From positions 1 to 64,000 of the forward strand of contig CANRZW010000017.1 of assembly GCA_947644545.1 (NCBI GenBank): a DNA stretch of 64,000 nt. The letters run 5' to 3'. Positions 8,647 to 17,394 of this stretch are shown in pieces. Made by a program: the position numbers and the translations under genes. The stretch comes from an uncultured Lachnospiraceae bacterium (GTDB lineage: Bacteria; Bacillota; Clostridia; Lachnospirales; Lachnospiraceae). Numbering within the stretch: the first letter of the stretch is position 1; every line of letters begins with the position of its first letter. Below the pieces are notes generated by a model that was not told the origin of the DNA, ran no database searches, and worked only from the letters and a program-made list of their open reading frames with translations.

Positions 8647-10635
8647 TTAAATATGATTCGCGACCTCAAATGCATCCCAGATCGCATACATAATATTGCT
8701 CACCTTCTTTGCATCCCCCAGCAGATAAATCTCCGGCACCTTAAACTCCAGCTCGTGATACAGGCTGTCCTCTTCCTTGTAGCCGACGGACAGAATCACG
8801 CTGTCGCAGACAATATCTTTCCCGCCGTCCGCACACTCCACGCTGAGCACGCCGTCATGATACCCTGTGGCCTTCGCCCCGGTCACCACTTCGATTCCGT
8901 TGTAAGGGATCAGCTCTTCCAGCATATCCTTGTTCGCATGACACAGCGGTCCGTTCACCGCCAGAATCTTGTCAAGCGCCTCCACGATGGTGACTTTCCG
9001 ACCGTGCTGTGCCAGCCAAAGAGCCGTCTCACAGCCCACCAGACCGCCGCCGATCACCACGGTACGCTCCCCGCAATCCTTCTGCCCCAGCAGCACTTCC
9101 GCCGCCGTGAAGGTATGCGCGTCGTCCCCCAGAGAAAAGACCTTCGGCGTAGAACCGGTGGCCACGATCACCGTATCGTATCCGCCGTCCAGCGCCTCCT
9201 TCGCCGTCACCTCATGGTTCAGCTGTACCGGTACGTTCAGCTTCTGCAGCTGTACCGCATACCATTTCGCCAGCGCGATATCGTCTTCCTTGAACTCCGG
9301 CGCGCCGCCCGGTAACAGATTACCGCCCAGCTGCGCGCCCTTCTCGAAAAGCGCCGGCTTATGGCCTCGCAGCGCCAGCACCCTTGCCGCCTCGCAGCCG
9401 GCAACGCCGCCGCCCACGATCATAACCTTTTTGGCTTTAAGGATCGGCTCATAGGCCGTCACCCGCTCTCTTGCCGCCTGCGGGTTGACCGCACAGTTGA
9501 TCATGGAATACTCCTGGATCCTGCCCATACAGCCTTCATGGCAGGAAATGCAGGGCCTGATCTCGTCCCGCCTGCCGGCACGCAGCTTATTCACATAATC
9601 CGGTTCCGCCAGCAGCGGCCGTCCCAGGCTGATGATATCACAGTCCCCGTTTTCCAGAGAAGCAAGCGCCATATCCGGGTCGTCCATGCGTCCCGCACAC
9701 AGCACGGGCACGTCCACCACTTCCTTCACCATCTTACAGTAAGTCCGGAAAAGCCCCTTCTCCTGATACATCGGCGGATGATTCCACCACCATGCGTCGT
9801 AAGTGCCAACGTCCGTATCCAGCGCGTCATAGCCGTAGGAAGCCAAAAGCTTCGCCGCCTCTAAGCCCTCCTCGATATCGCGGCCCTTTTCCTCGAACTC
9901 TTCTCCCGGCAGAGCGCCCACCCGCCAGTCCTTGATCATGCTCTTTACGCTGAAACGAAGCGCCACCGGGAAATCCTGTCCGCAGCGGGACTTGATCTCC
10001 TCCACCACTTCTCTCGCAAACCGCAGCCTGTTCTCCAGTGAACCGCCATACTCATCCGTGCGCAGATTGAACATGGAGATGGCGAACTGATCCAGCAGAT
10101 ACCCCTCGTGAACCGCATGAATCTCCACGCCGTCAAAGCCTGCGCGCTTCGCATTGTAAGCCCCGTCACCGAAAGACTTCACGATACTGTGAATCTCCTC
10201 CACCGTCAGCGCCCGGCAGGTCTTGTCAAGCCACCTGTGCGGAATCTCCGAAGGTGCCACCGGCGGAAATTCTCCCAGATTCGTGGGAATCGTCACACGC
10301 CCGAAGCCGCCCGACATCATCAGGAAGATCTTACTGCCGTAGGCGTGCACCCGCTCCGTCATCTCCCGTCCCGTACGGATAAAGTGCACCGGATTGTAAG
10401 TGGAATTGGGACAGTTCGGCATACTCGGCTTCTCCACCTCACAGTCAGAAAAGGTAACTCCCGTGATGATCAGGCCGGTGCCGCCCTTTGCCCTCTCCAC
10501 ATAGTAGTCAATGCCTCGCTGGTTGAAACCGCCCTCCGAGTCCGAAAGCCCCAGCGGCCCCATAGGCGCCATGGCAAAGCGGTTCTTGATGGTGAGCGAA
10601 CCGATCTTCACCGGTGTAAAAAGTTTCTCATACAT
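8647..10635 (-). CDS. Fe-S flavin NADH oxidoreductase (2,4-dienoyl-CoA reductase/BaiCD family)
   Basis: 662 residues with the three-part layout of the family. An old-yellow-enzyme FMN barrel comes first (LFTPVKIGSLTIKNRFAMAPM, then GFDGVEIHAVHEGYLLDQF and ISLGRPLLAEPDY). A 4Fe-4S cysteine cluster follows (CISCHEGCMGR and INCAVNP, about residues 342-366). A C-terminal FAD/NAD(P) domain has GGGVAGCEAAR and GGGLVGCETALWLA. Such enzymes reduce activated C=C bonds, including enoates, dienoyl-CoA and bile-acid intermediates; this substrate is unknown. The start has a GGAGGG site. A LysR gene lies directly upstream, and a T-N11-A palindrome sits at 10687-10705. Confidence 0.85.
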   Translation of the reverse strand: MYEKLFTPVKIGSLTIKNRFAMAPMGPLGLSDSEGGFNQRGIDYYVERAKGGTGLIITGVTFSDCEVEKPSMPNCPNSTYNPVHFIRTGREMTERVHAYGSKIFLMMSGGFGRVTIPTNLGEFPPVAPSEIPHRWLDKTCRALTVEEIHSIVKSFGDGAYNAKRAGFDGVEIHAVHEGYLLDQFAISMFNLRTDEYGGSLENRLRFAREVVEEIKSRCGQDFPVALRFSVKSMIKDWRVGALPGEEFEEKGRDIEEGLEAAKLLASYGYDALDTDVGTYDAWWWNHPPMYQEKGLFRTYCKMVKEVVDVPVLCAGRMDDPDMALASLENGDCDIISLGRPLLAEPDYVNKLRAGRRDEIRPCISCHEGCMGRIQEYSMINCAVNPQAARERVTAYEPILKAKKVMIVGGGVAGCEAARVLALRGHKPALFEKGAQLGGNLLPGGAPEFKEDDIALAKWYAVQLQKLNVPVQLNHEVTAKEALDGGYDTVIVATGSTPKVFSLGDDAHTFTAAEVLLGQKDCGERTVVIGGGLVGCETALWLAQHGRKVTIVEALDKILAVNGPLCHANKDMLEELIPYNGIEVVTGAKATGYHDGVLSVECADGGKDIVCDSVILSVGYKEEDSLYHELEFKVPEIYLLGDAKKVSNIMYAIWDAFEVANHI

Positions 10636-10686
10636 GCTGTAACCCTCCTGTTCGTAATATTTTCAACCCTTATGCGTTGTCACGGC

Positions 10687-10705
10687 CTTTGCAGTAAATG
10701 CAAAG
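10687..10705. promoter_or_regulatory. candidate LysR-type operator
   Basis: A perfect palindrome, CTTTGCA-GTAAA-TGCAAAG, which contains a T-N11-A LysR box. It is 52 nt upstream of the flavin oxidoreductase start and downstream of the LysR gene. Confidence 0.5.
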
Positions 10706-10806
10706 ACCTGGGCTGAACTGTTACATATTTTTTACTATAAGAAAATATTACCACCGGCCGGCCCGATCCACTATCAACGAAACCATATCACCTGCCAACA
10801 ATCCTT

Positions 10807-11670
10807 TTATACGATGCCCCGCACCAGCTCCAAAATTCCCTTCTCTTCCTTCCTCTCCTCCCGCACAACAATGGAAATCTTCCACGGCAGCGAATCCGAA
10901 AGCCCGATCATCCGCAGGCCGTCCTGTTTGATCTCATCCCGGTGAATATCGACCACGATCCCCAGCCCGATCTTTTCCTTGCAGAAACGATAGATCAGCT
11001 GTCCCTCCATGGTCTTTACTACAATATCCGGTGCAAACCCGAAATCCCGGCACCGCTCCACCAGACTGTGATAGCAGGAGAATTTTTCATTCAGTGAGAT
11101 CAACGGCTCCCCCTGCAGATCCTGCACGGACAGACTCTCCCGCCCGTAAAGCGGATGCCCCTCATAGACCAGCACGGACAACTGAATGCGAAACAGCTCC
11201 TTCACCCACAGTTCCCGGCTGCCCACCTGCCCGATCACAAAACCGACATCCAGCTCTCTTTTCAGCACCTTATCCAGCACATCCTGATTCGAGGCTTCCT
11301 CCCACTGAATTGTTATCGCCGGACAGCGTTTCTTATACGCTTCCAGCTTCTGCAGCGGAAACACGTTCAACACCCCGCAGGAAAACCCGATCTCCATCCT
11401 GCTGCCCCGGTTCCGAAACCGCCGGATCCCGGTCTCCAGCGCATCCAGCTCCTGCAGCAGCGTGCGGCTGTTCTCATACAGATAAACACCGCTGTCCGTG
11501 GGCAGCATCCCGCCCGGCGTGCGCGTAAACAATTCCGTGTCCAGATCCGTCTCCAGATTATGGATCACTCTGCTCAATCCCTGCGGTGTGATAAAAAGCT
11601 GCTTCGCCGCCTTATTGACGCTCTTTTCCTCGTATACCCGTAAAAACGCTCTCAGATCCTTTGTGTCCAT
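10807..11670 (-). CDS. LysR-family transcriptional regulator
   Basis: 287 residues. The N-terminal winged helix (DLRAFLRVYEEKSVNKAAKQL, then TPQGLSRVIHNLETDL) is followed by a periplasmic-binding-like effector domain (about residues 88-285, starting MEIGFSCGVLNVFPLQKL). It lies on the same strand as, and just upstream of, the flavin oxidoreductase gene, with 171 nt between them holding a LysR-type palindrome, so it probably controls that gene. The ATG at 11670 is chosen because AGGTG lies 8 nt before it; a GTG at 11679 is an alternative. The effector is unknown. Confidence 0.85.
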   Translation of the reverse strand: MDTKDLRAFLRVYEEKSVNKAAKQLFITPQGLSRVIHNLETDLDTELFTRTPGGMLPTDSGVYLYENSRTLLQELDALETGIRRFRNRGSRMEIGFSCGVLNVFPLQKLEAYKKRCPAITIQWEEASNQDVLDKVLKRELDVGFVIGQVGSRELWVKELFRIQLSVLVYEGHPLYGRESLSVQDLQGEPLISLNEKFSCYHSLVERCRDFGFAPDIVVKTMEGQLIYRFCKEKIGLGIVVDIHRDEIKQDGLRMIGLSDSLPWKISIVVREERKEEKGILELVRGIV

Positions 11671-11681
11671 TCTCCCCACAC

Positions 11682-12656
11682 CTATTTCACGTGTTTCATT
11701 GCCTGATATTTCTGTGCCAGACTGTCCCTCGGCTCAATCTTCTTCCCAATCCCATATTCATATACTGTCGTCCAAAGCTCATCCGCTTCCATCCACTCTA
11801 TCACCTGCAGCGCACAAAACAACGTAATCTCCTCATTTCTGTGTCTGGAATTCTGGAAGAAAAACTCTATCCCGGAAGCAGGTTCCGCCAGTTCGATCGC
11901 CGTCATCAGGACCATCTCACATAAGCAGTTGATCTCATCCTCCAGCTGGTATGTGCTGTCATACTTTTTCAGTCCGCCCAGCTTCTTTTTTCTCTCATCG
12001 ATCAGCTTCTCCGCCTCTTCAATCGCCATATACTTTACATCGCTGGTTTTCAACTCATCAAGCAGTACGCTAGTCTGAAAAATTTGCAGGGCTTCTCTGC
12101 TCAATCCCCCACTTACCGCATCATTCAACAGTATCGCTATCTTCTCCCGGGAATACCCGTTGCAGAACCATTTCTTCACCACCAGTCGAAACAGCTCCGG
12201 CTGTTCCCAGCCCACAGAGCGGAACGCGTCATCCGTGGAAAAAAGATAGTAATTGCATGCCGTACACAGCATACGATATAAGTCAGACAACAGCCTCGCC
12301 GATTTATCACAATTCTCATCCTCCGCCGGGATCTTCTCCAACGCCTTAATATAATTCTTAACCAAAAACCGCCATTTGGGTCTCTGATTCTTGGGAATCA
12401 CCCGATTCGGCGCAAAATAATTCTGGGCATAGGCATTCTCCAAAAATACCGGAATCTCCTGCTCCAGTTTCTCGAAACTTATCGTATCTTTCTTCGCCAC
12501 GCTCCTGGCATCTTCCCCTGCCAAAACGCCCTGGATGATCAGGTCTACCTCCTCTTTTTGGCCTTTTGTAAATTTTTTATAACTTTCCGCAAAAGCTTTT
12601 TCCAACAGCTCTCTGTCCGCCGCTTTTATCAACTCCCTGAATTCCTGTATCTTCAT
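11682..12656 (-). CDS. hypothetical protein, helical
   Basis: 324 residues, not recognised. The sequence is charged and helix-rich with no signal peptide or membrane segment, so it should be cytoplasmic. Visible features are a charged KYDSTYQLEDEINCLCEMV segment near residue 240 and a lysine-rich region near residues 219-231 (EKLIDERKKKLGGLKK). It ends 12 nt before the LysR ATG, so the two are likely cotranscribed. The start ATG at 12656 lies about 235 nt from the divergent ATPase gene, which leaves room for two promoters. Confidence 0.6.
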   Translation of the reverse strand: MKIQEFRELIKAADRELLEKAFAESYKKFTKGQKEEVDLIIQGVLAGEDARSVAKKDTISFEKLEQEIPVFLENAYAQNYFAPNRVIPKNQRPKWRFLVKNYIKALEKIPAEDENCDKSARLLSDLYRMLCTACNYYLFSTDDAFRSVGWEQPELFRLVVKKWFCNGYSREKIAILLNDAVSGGLSREALQIFQTSVLLDELKTSDVKYMAIEEAEKLIDERKKKLGGLKKYDSTYQLEDEINCLCEMVLMTAIELAEPASGIEFFFQNSRHRNEEITLFCALQVIEWMEADELWTTVYEYGIGKKIEPRDSLAQKYQAMKHVK

Positions 12657-12890
12657 AGGGACGCCCTCCCAAACTGACTATTATCTGCCGACGTTTCTTT
12701 TGTTCCTGTTTCCTGCAGTCGTTCTCTCTATCCTGAAACCGACAGGCTTGGTTTATTGTATCATGAACGCTTTAACACAACAACACGGAATCTCTTACCT
12801 GCAGGATCATAAATCAAGCTCCGTTAACAGTAATCCTATGTTATAATTTCTAAAGGAAAGTATCAGATTCAGAACAAACAGAAAGGTTTC

Positions 12891-13616
12891 ATGAAAAATT
12901 TGAATGACCAATTTATCCGACAGATCATCATAGACTGGAACAAAATAGAAAAACACAGCTATCTGAGAAAGATCCCGGCCCTCTGCGGACTGGACAGACT
13001 GGAATTCACGCGGCCTGTCACCTTTTTCGTAGGGGAGAACGGCAGCGGAAAGTCTACGCTGCTGGAAGCGATCGCCGTCGCCTATGGTTTTAATCCCGAA
13101 GGCGGCACGAGAAACTATAATTTCTCCACCTACGACTCCCACTCCGGCCTCCATGAAGCCATCACCATAGCCAAAGGCTACCGCCGGGCGCGGGGCGGTT
13201 ATTTCCTGCGGGCGGAGAGCTTCTATAATGTGGCCACCAAAGAAGAAGACTATGCTGACGCAGACCACCCCTCCGAACATTATCACGAGAAATCCCACGG
13301 TGAGAGCTTCCTTGCCCTTGCCCAGAAACGGCTCAATCCCGACGGCGTCTATATCTTCGACGAGCCGGAGGCCGCCCTCTCACCACAGCGCCAGCTGACA
13401 CTGCTGATGGAGATCTGCAACTGTGCCAAAAGCGGCTCCCAGTTCATCATCGTCAGCCATTCCCCGATCCTGTTAAGTATCCCCGGCGCCGAGATCCTGA
13501 CTTTCGACGACGGGCCGGTGCATCCCTGCGCCTATGAGGAGACAGACAGCTATCAGATCACGAAGATGTTTATTGACAATCGGGAACAGATTCTGCAGCG
13601 GCTGATCGATCAATAG
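12891..13616 (+). CDS. predicted ABC/SMC-like ATPase
   Basis: A 241-residue stand-alone ATPase. It shows Walker A FVGENGSGKSTLLEAI (about residues 46-61), a signature-like SHGESFLAL near 134, Walker B GVYIFDEPEAALSP near 151-164 and the H-loop IVSHSPIL. This is the layout of small AAA_15/AAA_21-type proteins related to RecF/SMC heads, which act as soluble dimers rather than with a membrane partner. The start has AGAAAGG 8-9 nt upstream. It is transcribed away from its neighbours and ends at a strong hairpin at 13657-13689. Substrate and partner are unknown. Confidence 0.8.
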   Translation: MKNLNDQFIRQIIIDWNKIEKHSYLRKIPALCGLDRLEFTRPVTFFVGENGSGKSTLLEAIAVAYGFNPEGGTRNYNFSTYDSHSGLHEAITIAKGYRRARGGYFLRAESFYNVATKEEDYADADHPSEHYHEKSHGESFLALAQKRLNPDGVYIFDEPEAALSPQRQLTLLMEICNCAKSGSQFIIVSHSPILLSIPGAEILTFDDGPVHPCAYEETDSYQITKMFIDNREQILQRLIDQ

Positions 13617-13656
13617 ATCAATAGAAGAGAAGAAATCGACCGGAAGATATAGAAGA

Positions 13657-13689
13657 GGGCGGCCGCAAAACACACTTTTGCAGCCGCCC
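13657..13689. terminator. bidirectional terminator
   Basis: GGGCGGC-C-GCAAAA (13657-13670), loop CACAC, TTTTGC-A-GCCGCCC (13676-13689): 13 paired bases with one mismatch. It lies between the convergent ATPase and S1-protein genes and can serve both. Confidence 0.75.
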
Positions 13690-13715
13690 CAAATTCTATT
13701 TACGTCTTTCCCTGT

Positions 13716-14621
13716 CTACTTAATATTCAACTTGGCAAACAGTTCCCCAAGGCTGGTTCCCAGGCTCTCACCGGAACCGTACTGTTGCACATCGATCTTC
13801 TCCATCTCTTCTGCCTGCTGTTCCTCCAGCGCTTTCATGCTCAGTGAGATCTTGCCATTGTTCGTATTCAACACCTTAACTTTAACCTTATCACCGACCT
13901 TAAGTACCTCGGAGGGCTTCTTGATCCTTCTCTGGCTGATCTGCGAAATGTGTACCAGACCGCTCAGTCCGTCTTTTAAATCTACAAATGCACCGTACGG
14001 CTGCAAGCTCTCTACCGTTCCCTCAAACACCGTTCCGGGAACAATCATCGCTATCTTGTGGTCATGCTCCTCTCTGGCCTGCTCCCGCAGGATCTCTCTT
14101 GCCGACATCACCAGCTTCTCTTTCTCACGATCCACCGTGATGACCCTGACCTCCAGCGTTTTTCCCTTATATTCCTCCAGATTCTCCACATAAGAAAGTG
14201 CCAGATGGGAGGCCGGTATAAATCCTCTGATACCTTCCAAATAAGCAACCACACCCGCGTTTACAACATCATTTACCTTGACAGTAATGGTCTTCTTCTC
14301 TTCCAGATAACCTGTAAGCACGTCCCAGGCAAGCACCGCGTTGGCTTCCTTCCTGGAAAGCAGGATATTGCCCTGTCCGTCATCCATCTTCACCACCGAA
14401 GCTTCAATCACATCGCCCTCATGCACATCCGTCATCACGGAAAAGGCGGGATCGTTACTCATATCGGCAGCCTTAATGATTCCCTGCGTGTAATACTTAA
14501 GATCCAAAGTCACCTCTTCCTCATTCACACCAATCACGGTGCCCTTAATCACATCGCCCTCCTGAATGGTGCGGAAAGATGCCTCCAGCTCTTTTTCATA
14601 GTCCTTCATTGTCTCTTCCAT
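13716..14621 (-). CDS. S1-domain RNA-binding protein (short ribosomal protein S1 type)
   Basis: 301 residues with three S1 (OB-fold) RNA-binding domains at about residues 19-88, 106-172 and 191-262. The last is the best match (GTVFEGTVESLQPYGAFVDL, then GLSGLVHISQIS and KVGDKVKVKVL). Proteobacterial S1 has six domains; shorter three- or four-domain versions are usual in Firmicutes and often mark translation or RNA-decay proteins. The start is supported by GGGGGA about 7 nt upstream. It is a single gene with a hairpin terminator downstream. Confidence 0.85.
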   Translation of the reverse strand: MEETMKDYEKELEASFRTIQEGDVIKGTVIGVNEEEVTLDLKYYTQGIIKAADMSNDPAFSVMTDVHEGDVIEASVVKMDDGQGNILLSRKEANAVLAWDVLTGYLEEKKTITVKVNDVVNAGVVAYLEGIRGFIPASHLALSYVENLEEYKGKTLEVRVITVDREKEKLVMSAREILREQAREEHDHKIAMIVPGTVFEGTVESLQPYGAFVDLKDGLSGLVHISQISQRRIKKPSEVLKVGDKVKVKVLNTNNGKISLSMKALEEQQAEEMEKIDVQQYGSGESLGTSLGELFAKLNIK

Positions 14622-14768
14622 AATTTCTATCCCCCATACTTCTTATTTTGTTCCTGTCAAACGCCTATAAAAACTGCAAAAAAGCACGTACGACTTATTC
14701 AGTATATCATATTTTTAAGACGCAGACTATAAAATCATTCTTAATTCGTATCCATAACACCATAATTC

Positions 14769-15911
14769 TTACAGTAGTTCTCTCGTCCTCTGCATCCGCT
14801 CCGCGATCGGCACATGGAACGGACATCTGCCTTCACAGGTCTTACAGCCGATACAATCCGACGCATTTGCCTCAAGCTGCGCATAATGTGCCCGGACCGT
14901 TCCCGGCACCTCCTCCTGCATCGTAGCCAGATCATACAACTTATTGACCAAGGCAATGTCGATCTTTGCCGGGCACGGCGCACAATGCCCACAGTATGTA
15001 CACTGTCCCGTGGAAAAAGCGTGACGCGGAGCCGATGCCAGAACACTGGCATAGTCCTTCTCCTCCTCCGACGCCGTCTCGTAAGCCGTCGCCTCATACA
15101 CATGCTGCGGCGTATCATAGCCCACCATTACCGCCGCAACCGCCGGCCTTGTCAGAGAATAGTGCAGACACTGCACCGGCGTCAGGGCAGCTCCGAACGG
15201 TGATCTGTGCGCATCAAACAGACGTCCGCCGGCATACCCCTTCATCACGGTGATTCCCACACCTTTCTGTTCACACAGCTTATACAATTCCTCTCGCTCC
15301 GGCGCGATACCGCCCAGATGCTCGTCAAAGCTCTCCACAAAATAATCGTCTATGTTCGTGATCGGCGGCAGCATATCAAAAGCCGGATTAACGCTGAATA
15401 AGAGCATCTCAATCTCACCCTGACAGGCCGCCAGCTTCGCCGTCTCCGGATTGTGGGTACTCATGCCGATATGCCGGATCACGCCGTCTCTTTTCAGCTG
15501 GCGCACATACTCCATGAATTCCCCGCCGATGACCCTGTCAAATTCTTCCGCCGTATCGATAAAGTGGATCATTCCCAGATCTATGTAATCCGTCTGCAGC
15601 CTCGTCAGCAGATCCTCAAAAGCAGGCTTTACTTTCGCCAGATCCCTCGTCCTCACATACTGCCCGTTCTCCCAGGTGGAACCGATATGGCCCTGGATGA
15701 GCCATTTCTCCCGCCGTCCTTTGATGGCCAAGCCGATATTAGAGCGGACGTTAGGCTCCGACATCCAGCAGTCCAGAATGTTGATCCCTTCCTTTTCACA
15801 GGTCTCAATGATGTCTCTTACTTCCTCCGTGTTGTGACGCTCCAGCCACTCCCCGCCCAGACCGATCTCGCTGACCATCAGGCCGGTCTTTCCAAGTTCT
15901 CTGTACCTCAT
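14769..15911 (-). CDS. aldo/keto reductase with ferredoxin-type 4Fe-4S domain
   Basis: 380 residues. The N-terminal AKR barrel starts MRYRELGKTGLMVSEIGLGG and contains DYIDLGMIHFID and IRHIGMSTHNPETA. A C-terminal region carries two cysteine motifs, CTYCGHCAPCP and CIGCKTCEGRCPFHVP, as in the Fe-S aldo/keto reductases common in anaerobes. It probably transfers electrons between an Fe-S partner and a carbonyl substrate; the substrate is unknown. The open frame runs back to 16064, but AAGGAG 8 nt before 15911 and the conserved start fix the ATG. It is monocistronic. Confidence 0.85.
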   Translation of the reverse strand: MRYRELGKTGLMVSEIGLGGEWLERHNTEEVRDIIETCEKEGINILDCWMSEPNVRSNIGLAIKGRREKWLIQGHIGSTWENGQYVRTRDLAKVKPAFEDLLTRLQTDYIDLGMIHFIDTAEEFDRVIGGEFMEYVRQLKRDGVIRHIGMSTHNPETAKLAACQGEIEMLLFSVNPAFDMLPPITNIDDYFVESFDEHLGGIAPEREELYKLCEQKGVGITVMKGYAGGRLFDAHRSPFGAALTPVQCLHYSLTRPAVAAVMVGYDTPQHVYEATAYETASEEEKDYASVLASAPRHAFSTGQCTYCGHCAPCPAKIDIALVNKLYDLATMQEEVPGTVRAHYAQLEANASDCIGCKTCEGRCPFHVPIAERMQRTRELL

Positions 15912-16225
15912 ATGCTCTTCTCCTTTCCGCGGCAGTGGTTGCCCTGCCGTTTGCTCACATTTCCTGAAAACTCTCAACACCAATCGGAAGATCCTTTTTT
16001 CCTTCTCAGGTTGTCTCCCTTTCCTTGAAAATCGAATTATCAATACGTGTAAGCCACTAGTCACAGTATAACATATATCGTTGCTGCTTGAAACAAGCTC
16101 TGAAAGAAGAAGCCCGTCACTGTATTTCTAACGAAATCATCTCATACATATGCCAGCATCAAGAGGGCTGCGTTAGTAACAATTTGAACTCTCTCTGTTC
16201 GACTGTCGAACTTTCAATCATGATG
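15912..16225. other. intergenic region at the old end of the CRISPR array
   Basis: 314 nt with no supported gene. It holds the upstream region of the aldo/keto reductase and a perfect 15-nt palindrome at 16197-16211 (GTTCGAC-T-GTCGAAC), which lies 15 nt from the decayed terminal CRISPR repeat. I cannot assign a function. Confidence 0.4.
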
Positions 16226-16325
16226 ATTTCAAACTGTGTTCCCATATGAAGGGGAGCAACACTGCTTGTCAACCGATTAGGCGGGCAGGTAGTATTTCAA
16301 TCCACGCTCCCGCAAGGGGAGCGAC

Positions 16326-16496
16326 TTAAACCTTACGTTTCCTGCCCTTAAAAAAGTTTTTCAGTTTCTTACGCCGCTCCTGCTTCTCCTGCTCCGCCAG
16401 GATCCGTTCCTCTTCTTCCCAGTCAAAATGAGGCTTATAAAGTTCCGGATTCAGTTCTTCCGGAGGGTCTCTTAAGATATCAGGCCTTTCACGCAT
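16326..16496 (-). CDS. small basic protein inside the CRISPR array
   Basis: A 56-codon frame with a good site (AAAGGAG, 8 nt before the ATG at 16496). The product is acidic in the middle (FDWEEEERILAEQEKQE) and strongly basic at the end (RRKKLKNFFKGRKRKV). It is not recognised. Its stop codon begins at the first base after a CRISPR repeat. It overlaps the end of another reading frame (16472-16579) by 25 nt in the way of translationally coupled genes. This looks like a piece of mobile-element DNA caught between two repeats. Whether it is expressed is unknown. Confidence 0.45.
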   Translation of the reverse strand: MRERPDILRDPPEELNPELYKPHFDWEEEERILAEQEKQERRKKLKNFFKGRKRKV

Positions 16497-16579
16497 TCCA
16501 CACTCTCCTTTACTAGCTTATACATCTCCGTAAACCGCTCTTCCATGAGCTTCGGATGGTCGCAATAATACTGATTTCT
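16472..16579 (-). pseudogene. 3' fragment of an unknown gene in the CRISPR array
   Basis: A 35-codon open frame that reads out of the altered repeat at 16574-16605 and ends in TAA. The sequence (NQYYCDHPKLMEERFTEMYK, and so on) is protein-like but has no start of its own. It overlaps the 56-codon frame by 25 nt, as in compact phage or plasmid operons. Confidence 0.35.
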
Positions 16580-17132
16580 GTCCACGCTCCCGCGAGGGGA
16601 GCGACGGAGAATCGGCTCCTAGTGAGTTTGGGAACTATATTTCAATCCACGCTCCCGCAAGGGGAGCGACGGACAACCGTCGGCGAGCATGGGCCGGAAT
16701 TAATATTTCAATCCACGCTCCCGCAAGGGGAGCGACCCTGTTGCGGACAAGCGGCCTGGTGACAGAGGATATTTCAATCCACGCTCCCGCAAGGGGAGCG
16801 ACGATATTCCGGCAAGTTTATTCTTTTCTTCGGTCGTATTTCAATCCACGCTCCCGCGAGGGGAGCGACGATAATGAAGCAAAGGGTAAAAAGGCTAAAG
16901 ATATTTCAATCCACGCTCCCGCGAGGGGAGCGACCGGATTCTCAAGTCCCTGCACATAACGGTTGATGTATTTCAATCCACGCTCCCGCGAGGGGAGCGA
17001 CGGACAGTCACAGCCTGTATGATCCGTCAGAATTCATTTCAATCCACGCTCCCGCGAGGGGAGCGACGCATCGGTGAGATTACTCCTTCCGTTTTCTATT
17101 ATTTCAATCCACGCTCCCACGAGGGGAGCGAC

Positions 17133-17394
17133 TCAGAAACGCCATGAACTGATCGCCCACCATGTCATTTCAATCCACGCTCCCACGAGGGGAGCGACTT
17201 CCATCCCTCCTACGTCACATCTTCCGCAAGTATTTCAATCCACGCTCCCACGAGGGGAGCGACTCAGAAACGCCATGAACTGATCGCCCACCATGTCATT
17301 TCAATCCACGCTCCCACGAGGGGAGCGACTTCCATCCCTCCTACGTCACATCTTCCGCAAGTATTTCAATCCACGCTCCCACGAGGGGAGCGAC
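17133..17394. repeat. tandem duplication of two spacer-repeat units
   Basis: 17133-17263 and 17264-17394 are identical 131-bp blocks, each with two spacers and two repeats. This is the expected result of unequal recombination between repeats. Confidence 0.95.

Noticed and set aside
8647..10635. baiCD bile-acid gene
   Set aside because: The family fits, but no other bai gene is nearby, so no bile-acid role can be assigned.
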